A DNA stretch of 64,000 nucleotides from Schistosoma haematobium (Eukaryota > Platyhelminthes > Trematoda > Strigeidida > Schistosomatidae). The notes under the pieces are model-generated. The model worked only from the letters and a program-made list of their open reading frames with translations, was not told where the DNA came from and searched no databases. Numbering within the stretch: the first letter of the stretch is position 1; every line of letters starts with the position of its first letter. Shown piece after piece: positions 57,442-64,000 of this stretch. The stretch covers positions 19,849,287-19,913,286 of the forward strand of contig NC_067195.1 of NCBI RefSeq assembly GCF_000699445.3. Direction: 5' to 3'. Position numbers and translations under genes: made by a program.

Positions 57442-57510
57442 TTTGTATTGGTTATTTGAATCTTCCCATTGATGTCTATCAATGCAATTGATTCATTTCT
57501 GTTTATAATA
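57442..57510 (-). repeat. Sm-alpha 3' fragment
   Basis: Resembles the minus-strand Sm-alpha end at 34.9 kb (TTTTTGTATTGGTTATTTGA, CATTGATGT, CAATTGATTCA). Divergent and short. Confidence 0.45.
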
Positions 57511-58914
57511 CTTGGTACTATAATTAACTATAGCTAATTGCATTTTGGAACAGAACTGGAAGAATGTGAATAATTCCATTCTGTCGTAAGATTAGAGTTA
57601 GAAAATGTAGTTGATGAGTGGCCAATATATTGACAAAAGTTTCAGCAAATCTCCATGATGAGAAACTGTTTACCATAGGATTTATATTAGGAATTCATAT
57701 TTATATCCAATAAATTTTTACAACTTAATATATTGTATAAAATGATGGTTTACATTCCTAAACTTTAGTATAAACACCAAAAATTCTAAGGAGATTAAGT
57801 TATTAGTCAATTTCGAACATGTAACTTACTGACTGATCATAATGGAAAATAATGAACTAGATTCTACTAAAACATGTAAATACTAAACGTGAGGTGATAT
57901 CTAACTTAACACTGATTTCAATAAAATTTGAGGAATGTTTGGCAGGTACTTTATTCTATTTTAGAGTGACTTTTGTGATTAATATATATCTATTCAGAAA
58001 TCTGTACACAAACTGCAGTTAGAATTGAGACAATGAATGATATGTCATTCAGATGATTTTTAACAATACTAGTCAATCTTGTGTAAGGCCTTGAATTTTA
58101 AAATCATTGAAATATTTCAAAGTATACATCACCGAGTGATCCAAGTTAAATGATCACTGAAAACCAAGAATGACTGTACAGTTGTTTGGTCTTAGTATAG
58201 GTTTCCTTAGCAATGAGCATCAGTGACCCTGTAATAGACACCAATCACAAGACAGTTTGTAAATAGTATGTAGTAGAACGTGAGTTCTGGGTTGCTGCAA
58301 TTGTCAAACGGAGTGAAGAGGTTCAGTGCATTGAAGGCACATAGCTGGCAGAACACTTGAAGACCAGACTAGAATATAATTCAGAACAAAGCGAAAGATG
58401 CAAATAGAAGATTGAAAGCTATGTATAATGTATAATATGAGCACTATGTAACTTTTCACTATTGATGCATTCTTCCTAGGTATTGTTGTGTTCTGTAACC
58501 CCAATGAAAGCTGAAAACGTCGAATCGGCAAAGTGGATCCTAAATATCACATTTGTCTGCAGACAAGAAGATCATATGCTTTTTTCTACATGACGCAGTG
58601 AATATATACATGTGAATAGCAGCGATTGCGAACGAAATAACTGTTTAGCTTCACACAAAGCGTTTTCTTGAAATACATTTCATTGTCTTGTCAAGCGATA
58701 TAACGTTTCTTTTTACGATGATTCTATATGAAAACTCAATTTAACTATACATCTTTAGACATTCTTTGCGTACAGTAAAATAGGGGTTATTGTATTTGTA
58801 TTCTATTATAAGCGACTCAATAAAGATTGGACATTAAAAGTCAAGAACAATAAAAAATATCTACAATAATAGGGTGAATAGAATTGTTGTGAAATATCGA
58901 AATTATAATTAATA

Positions 58915-59316
58915 TCAGAAGGGGGTTTGTGGATATTATAGTAATTCTAATAGTTGAGATCATGAGTCAATTGAAGCTAGACCACCATGGAAAACCTGGA
59001 AGCACTGGACGGCCATTTCGTCCTACTGTAAGACTCTTCAACAAGGGGGCATCCACGATCCTGCCTTGCGAGATTCGAACTCAGCACCTATCGGTCTCAC
59101 GCGCGAACGCTTAACCTCTAGACCACTGAGATGGTATCCAATGGTGTGAATGTCTAACTTCAACTAATCCACGAAATTAAGCGACACGTCCACCATTGTC
59201 TTCAATGAGTTACTATCTCACTACAGACCCGCTAGAACTCCATTGGTCACTGCTTCTCACTAGAACTGCAGGAAATACCTCTTGAAGTCAGTCACTAGTG
59301 AGCATTAGTTGATTAG
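58915..59316 (-). repeat. Full-length tRNA-like SINE unit
   Basis: Most complete copy: 3' end (complement of TATCAGAAGGGGG), hammerhead block (TTGAAGA, GGACGAAATGGCCGTCCAGTGC), B-box GTTCGAATC-like, A box (CTCAGTGGTCTAGAGGTTAA), and the entire 5' region up to TCACTAGTGAGC. It is directly followed at 59317 by the TATCAGAAGGGG end of another unit, giving a unit length of about 402 bp. The core C3 is changed to T and stem I is broken, so this copy is inactive. Confidence 0.85.
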
Positions 59317-59465
59317 TATCAGAAGGGGTTTTGTGCAGATAGTAGTAACCTCAATAGTTGAGATCATAAGTCAATTGAAGCTAAACCAGTGCTTCCAGGC
59401 TTTCCATGGTTGTCTAGCTTCAATTGACTCATGATCTCATCTATTGAAAATTATAATTACTGAGA
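59317..59465. repeat. SINE fold-back adjoining the full-length unit
   Basis: A minus-strand 3' end (about 59317-59392) faces a plus-strand copy of the same segment (about 59393-59462). Arms of about 45 bp are roughly 85% similar, with a loop containing TGCTTCCAGGCTTTCCATGG. Confidence 0.7.
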
Positions 59466-60429
59466 AAGGTATTTAAACTATGGAACTGAGGTATTTTCAT
59501 ATATGAATCTTTAAAAATTTTATTATTCGAAATAAGTAGTAAAACTAATTTAATTTTAATTTTCAATATATCTGGAAGGTGGTAATAATAATATCAACTT
59601 ATTATTCATTTTGATATACATAAATGATTAATGCTATTGATATCTGTTTGTTGAACATGATATATTTTATTAAATACATTTGTTAGGAACAGGAAGCCAA
59701 TTATAAATGAATAGTAGATTATAAAGTAACATAAAGTGTTGTTAGGTAAATCAAGCAAAATTCTGAATGTTCAAAAAGTGAGCTTGTTCTTTAACATATA
59801 TGATGATGATGATTAATTACCAAAAGGCGGGAATATGCATGTAAACATTAACACTAAGCAAACTGTACAGACTTTTATCGGACAACTGCTTAAAACAAGG
59901 TTAAATATGTTTTCTTTGTGGAAAATGTGTAACTCCATTTGTATGTTTGTTTGTTTTTTTTCGTTACAATTTGCATAATACATAAATGAACTAGTAGTCT
60001 ATGTAGTATTTTTGTTGTTTTAACAAGAGTTTTTAGACATTCTCTTAGTTAGATACAATGTATATCAGTAAAAACCAATTCGTTACAGTTAGTATTGGAG
60101 TATTTAAAAAATTATCTTGAACCTGAACATGCATTAAGTGCTTCTTATACCCAACTCAAGGAAACCACAGAAAAGAGGATGAAATTAAACACAGGGAAAA
60201 GGACAAAAAAATGATAATTTGCAGACTTTTCTGTATTTATTTCTAATCGATTATATAAGTAACAGTCATTGGTTTAACACAATTGATTAATCATAACCAA
60301 TATGGGAGATTATTTATATTTCCTAGTATGGGGATTTGAGGGGATTGTTGAATGTTACTGAGATTACAAGATAGGTATCTACCGAAGACAACTGAAAATG
60401 GTTGCTCATTGACGTCAGTTGTCTGAAGT

Positions 60430-60625
60430 TAGAGATGTAAATTATTAGATGCTGGCCTAGTGGTTTGAAAGTTAATGTCTCGACGTGAGAAATGCAGGTC
60501 ATAAGTCGGATTCACGTTGGATTCGTGGCTACTCACTGCTGAAGAGTTCCATACTAGAAAAAAAACAACTGTGTAGCCATCCCGGGCTTTGACTAGTTAT
60601 CTGACTTAGATCGGTTCATGATCGT
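60430..60625 (+). repeat. Highly divergent tRNA-like SINE
   Basis: Recognised by GATGCTGGCCTAGTGGTTTG, TTCGTGGCTACTCACTGCTG, AAGAGTTCCATACTAGAA and the end GGTTCATGATC. CTGAAGA fits the core but GAAA is AAAA. Oldest copy in the window. Confidence 0.6.
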
Positions 60626-60969
60626 AACAACATGTATGTCTCTCTTTTAAAATCTGAGGATATTAATCAACTAATTTGACTGGGATAATAATTGATGTCA
60701 GTATTCAAACTAAAGAAATTTTTAAATTGATGACTTGATGTTCCGTTAACTATTACAGTAACTGACAGTGACTCAGGTAAGAAAACCTAATTTGAACGAT
60801 GTAATTTTGAGCTTTTGTGTAATGATAATGCAGACATACGTTACTATCTTTGGCATTTATCACAACACATTTTACTTGATTTCTTTCACCATAAATCATA
60901 ACACAAATTTTAATCTCTTTAGTTTGCTTCTTTTTTTTGTATGATCTCCCATTTTCTAAAATCATATTT

Positions 60970-61045
60970 TTTCATTATGCGGATGATCTTACAATAGATA
61001 TGTCAGTTTCTTCTTCATCTGATTGTTCCGACATGAACGAGTTAT
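60970..61045 (+). pseudogene. Possible reverse transcriptase fossil (YADDL motif)
   Basis: FHYADDLTIDMSVSSSSDCS then DMNEL and a stop. YADDL is the RT catalytic box of many non-LTR elements, and the frame either side is weakly RT-like. The only support is this one motif, so chance is possible. Confidence 0.3.
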
Positions 61046-62479
61046 GAATAAATCTTAAAAGGGAGTCCATCATAAAAAGTTTTATAAGTAAGCTTTCCAA
61101 ATTTTTAAATTTAGACTGATATCAAAAAGCCCTATACATCGTACTGGAATAGCATGAACTTTGTACTATTGGAAGATCTGTACTTAATTGAAACCAAATA
61201 TCATCTATTTCAGTATAAGTTCCACCTCCATTCTCTTCTAATCTTCTTACGTTTTATTAGTATCGAAGAAAGGTTTATTATAGGGAATGGCTACATGTTT
61301 TTGACTTTATACTGGACTCATTTTTGCCATCTTCAATTCATGTATATTAACATACTGGTCCCTATTTTTGCTTCAAAGACCTTAAATAAATAATAACAGT
61401 GCGTTGTATAGGGTATTGATGACTATTGTTTGGGTAAGTGGTGAACCTTTTGACGTTATTAAGAATAAAGTTGAATATGATTGGCATTAAGATAGCCAGA
61501 TCTAATGGGATGCGCATTAAAATTAGACAAATAAGTCACTAACTAATAGCCAGAAAACAAGTGAAAAATAAACAGCACTGAGTATCATTCACGTCTTTAT
61601 TGACAACTCATTATTCAACACCAGGAACAACATATGAGAATAAATTCAGAACATACGTGTCCAACATCGTGAACAACACAAATACGTCGTGATTTAGAAG
61701 GTCATAAGTTTAATGTCCATCGTAAGACGTGAATGTTCTAGTTTCAAACTCGTAAAGAATTGTGAATCCGCTTTGCTGAAGAGCTTATATATTACTCAAC
61801 AAATCTTTTGAGGTAAAGATAGGATTATTTAATGATTTCGAACCAGATACTGTATTGCTTAATAAATAAGAACATTTTATTTATCTATTTCTTGACATAT
61901 CAGCTACACTTACTATTATTTTTAAAAACCGTATTGAAACCTGTGAGGCATGAAAACTGAGATTTGTCATCACGAAACCAAAAACGTGAATTTTTTTTAT
62001 CTAAGGCTTAAAATTAGTCAAACTATGAGGTGGAAATAGCAGTCTGAAACCAAACAGCTGTTTCATTTTAACATGTTAGTACTAAAAATCAAACACTATT
62101 GAAGTGGTTTAACTCTCAAGTCAAAATACTCACGTGAGCTCGCTAATACAATATTTCAAACCGCGACTTTAATAAATTCAGTCACGTTTTTTCTTCTCAA
62201 ACAACTATGACTCTGAAATACATGCTGACTTTCAGAAATTGTACAGTGTAAAATGTTTTTAATAAAAACACTTAGATGAGATTTTCAGAACAAAACTGAA
62301 GAGAAAATGTTATCTAATTTTGAAACTAGTCATGTCTATGTACTAACATCTTCAGTGCTTGAACTAGCTCAATAAGACTTCAAAGCTTGTTTGTTTACAG
62401 TGTTCGGTCAATGATCAATGTTTGTTCAAATTCTCATAAAAGTCTATTTTTTAATTAACTAAGATACCTCTAGAGATTA

Positions 62480-62690
62480 TTTTCATTAAAAAAAGAAACT
62501 TTATAAAATAGATGGAACGTGGCTAGTAGTGGAATTCAAGACCTACTTGGGACTCATTGGATGTATGCATCGCCAACCCAGTGTTGATGTTTACACTGGG
62601 ACTTCAACCCAGTATCTTTCGCTTCAAACCCCAACACGTTATTCACTGAGTTACGAAATCCAGATAACCGCTCACTTGGGCAACGAGTAT
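62480..62690 (-). repeat. Sm-alpha-type SINE with deleted hammerhead
   Basis: On the minus strand: tRNA-like TAACTCAGTGAATAACGTG, TTTGAAGCGAAAGATACTGG, B box GGGTTGAAGTCCC, then ACATCCAATGAGTCCCAAGT and TTGAATTCCACTACTAGCCA. The segment from stem II to the cleavage site is missing. Confidence 0.7.
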
Positions 62691-63332
62691 GTTATTTACA
62701 TCGTTATTAGAATGAATTTGAATTATCCCATCGTTGAAACTGTTGCCAACCAAGATTGATCAAATTCAGTAAACATTATCACCAACGGCATAGGTCAAAC
62801 CCATTCTGATAATAATGTAAAAATGAAATTATTTAAAAGACGACTTAAAACCAAGGACCACTCGACAACTGCTTCAGTCAAGTTCCTGACTCAACAGACG
62901 TACGAAACGATGGTCAGATAACGGATTAAAAACATGACCTACATAATATCACGTAACCTATCAGTCGATGCACAGTGTACAATATAGCCAATGAATTACT
63001 ATATCACTTCTTACTGGTCTATTAATGAAAACAAATTTCAAGTTATATAAATCCATTCGTAAAATAACACCTTAACCTTGGTAAGCAAGAAAATGTTTAA
63101 ATAACCGGTAGATAAATGTACTTCATTTATGAACATATAGCTGGATAAATTATATATATATAAGGTTTCTGGTAGGTTGGTATTGATGTAACAGTCTCAA
63201 CATAGTACATCAACATAAATAAAAGCACAATCTTCTAGAATATAAACTAACTTAGATGTTTATAATCACTATAATGTGAAAGGATACTCAGGATATCAAT
63301 GAATACAAGTTGATTTTTTATATAAAAATATT

Positions 63333-63458
63333 ATGGCTTATCTTGCAGCTTATCAAAATACTGTTCCTGGTATGACTACTTGCTACAATTATGGAAAAAA
63401 TGTTACTTGTCACTTCTTACAATGGAACAAGACTGATATGACTGGATGTAAGCAGTAA
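63333..63458 (+). CDS. Candidate small Cys-rich secreted segment or exon
   Basis: A 41-codon frame MAYLAAYQNTVPGMTTCYNY, then GKNVTCHFLQWNKTDMTGCK and Q. Three cysteines and two N-glycosylation sequons (NVT, NKT) point to an extracellular segment. It can be read in two ways: a tiny ORF preceded by TATATAAAA, or an internal exon 63349-63447 with acceptor CTTGCAG and donor GAT|GTAAGC (alternative donor AAAG|GTAAGA at 63461). Schistosomes do have secreted proteins built from micro-exons, but I cannot place this one. Confidence 0.35.
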   Translation: MAYLAAYQNTVPGMTTCYNYGKNVTCHFLQWNKTDMTGCKQ

Positions 63459-64000
63459 AGGTAAGACTATATTCATGCACTTTATTTATGCACTAACCAC
63501 TGATTTACAACAGATCAAATTCTAAAAATTTATATAACCATTCTTTATCTATTTCAACTTTATCACCTGGATACTACGACTATCCTCTATATCATTCATG
63601 ATAGCTTGAAACTATACTGAATGAATAACCACCACTATCATTATTCAATAAACCTTTATGCTACAAAGAGAGAAATTATACCTCACAACTCATAACTGTT
63701 GGGACAATTATAAATCTTGACATTTTCAGATTTCTAGAGAATTCTTGTATCTAGTGTTTTATTTAGATAAATGATAATGGATAGACAGCATTGGAAAATA
63801 ATGGAAAAATATATTTCTTATACTATTAAATGTAGCACAGTTCTTACTAATCATAAAATCTGAATAACAAAAATGACATATGATTATAAGTATATTAAAT
63901 ATACTACACATTTTCCATTGGTGAATACTATGAATGTAACAGCTGAAAATACTCTGACAGTAATTCCATCGTGATTTATACAAAGTAATTTATCGGCTAT

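Larger units (their letters stand above)
51894..64000. other. Mostly non-coding AT-rich region with scattered SINEs
   Basis: Outside the listed repeats and weak exon candidates I see nothing identifiable. The stretch at 58130-58560 is GC-richer and may be an unclassified repeat. The remaining open frames are AT-rich and lack protein-like composition. Confidence 0.5.

Overview
The window looks like nuclear DNA of a blood fluke (genus Schistosoma). It is very AT-rich, its genes are split by long introns, and it is full of repeats typical of schistosomes: Sm-alpha-type tRNA-derived SINEs with hammerhead ribozyme motifs, RTE-type non-LTR retrotransposon tails, a Penelope-like fossil and a solo LTR. 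There is no bacterial-style gene organisation; most open frames longer than 60 codons are chance or repeat-derived.

The one well-supported gene lies on the minus strand: a Tolloid/BMP1-like secreted metalloprotease. Twelve exons between about 41.2 kb and 5.95 kb join in perfect reading phase (2808 nt, 936 codons). They encode a very basic propeptide ending in a furin site, an astacin protease domain ([12 protein letters not shown] zinc motif, SIMHY Met-turn), CUB1 with large insertions, CUB2, a calcium-binding-type EGF, CUB3 and a second EGF. A plausible first coding exon with a weak signal peptide sits near 45.4 kb and fits in phase. The last donor is at about 5.95 kb, and no CUB4/CUB5 exon is visible in the remaining 5.9 kb, so the 3' end probably lies beyond the start of the window.

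Layout: 1-5.95 kb, intron with an RTE tail; 5.95-25.0 kb, eleven tolloid exons with SINEs, a Penelope fossil and RTE fragments in the introns; 25.0-41.0 kb, one 15.95-kb intron rich in SINEs; 41.0-45.5 kb, the 5' end of tolloid; 45.5-64 kb, apparently intergenic, or introns of unidentified genes, with Sm-alpha copies, an eroded RTE element lacking most of its RT, a solo LTR with target duplications, fold-back SINEs and a few plus-strand exon candidates of unknown identity.

The most interesting non-genic signal is a second tRNA-like SINE family, at least fifteen copies, whose reconstructed consensus folds as a hammerhead ribozyme with the same short-helix-III design as Sm-alpha. Several copies are arranged as fold-backs, one a perfect 53-bp palindrome, or run on into a second unit.
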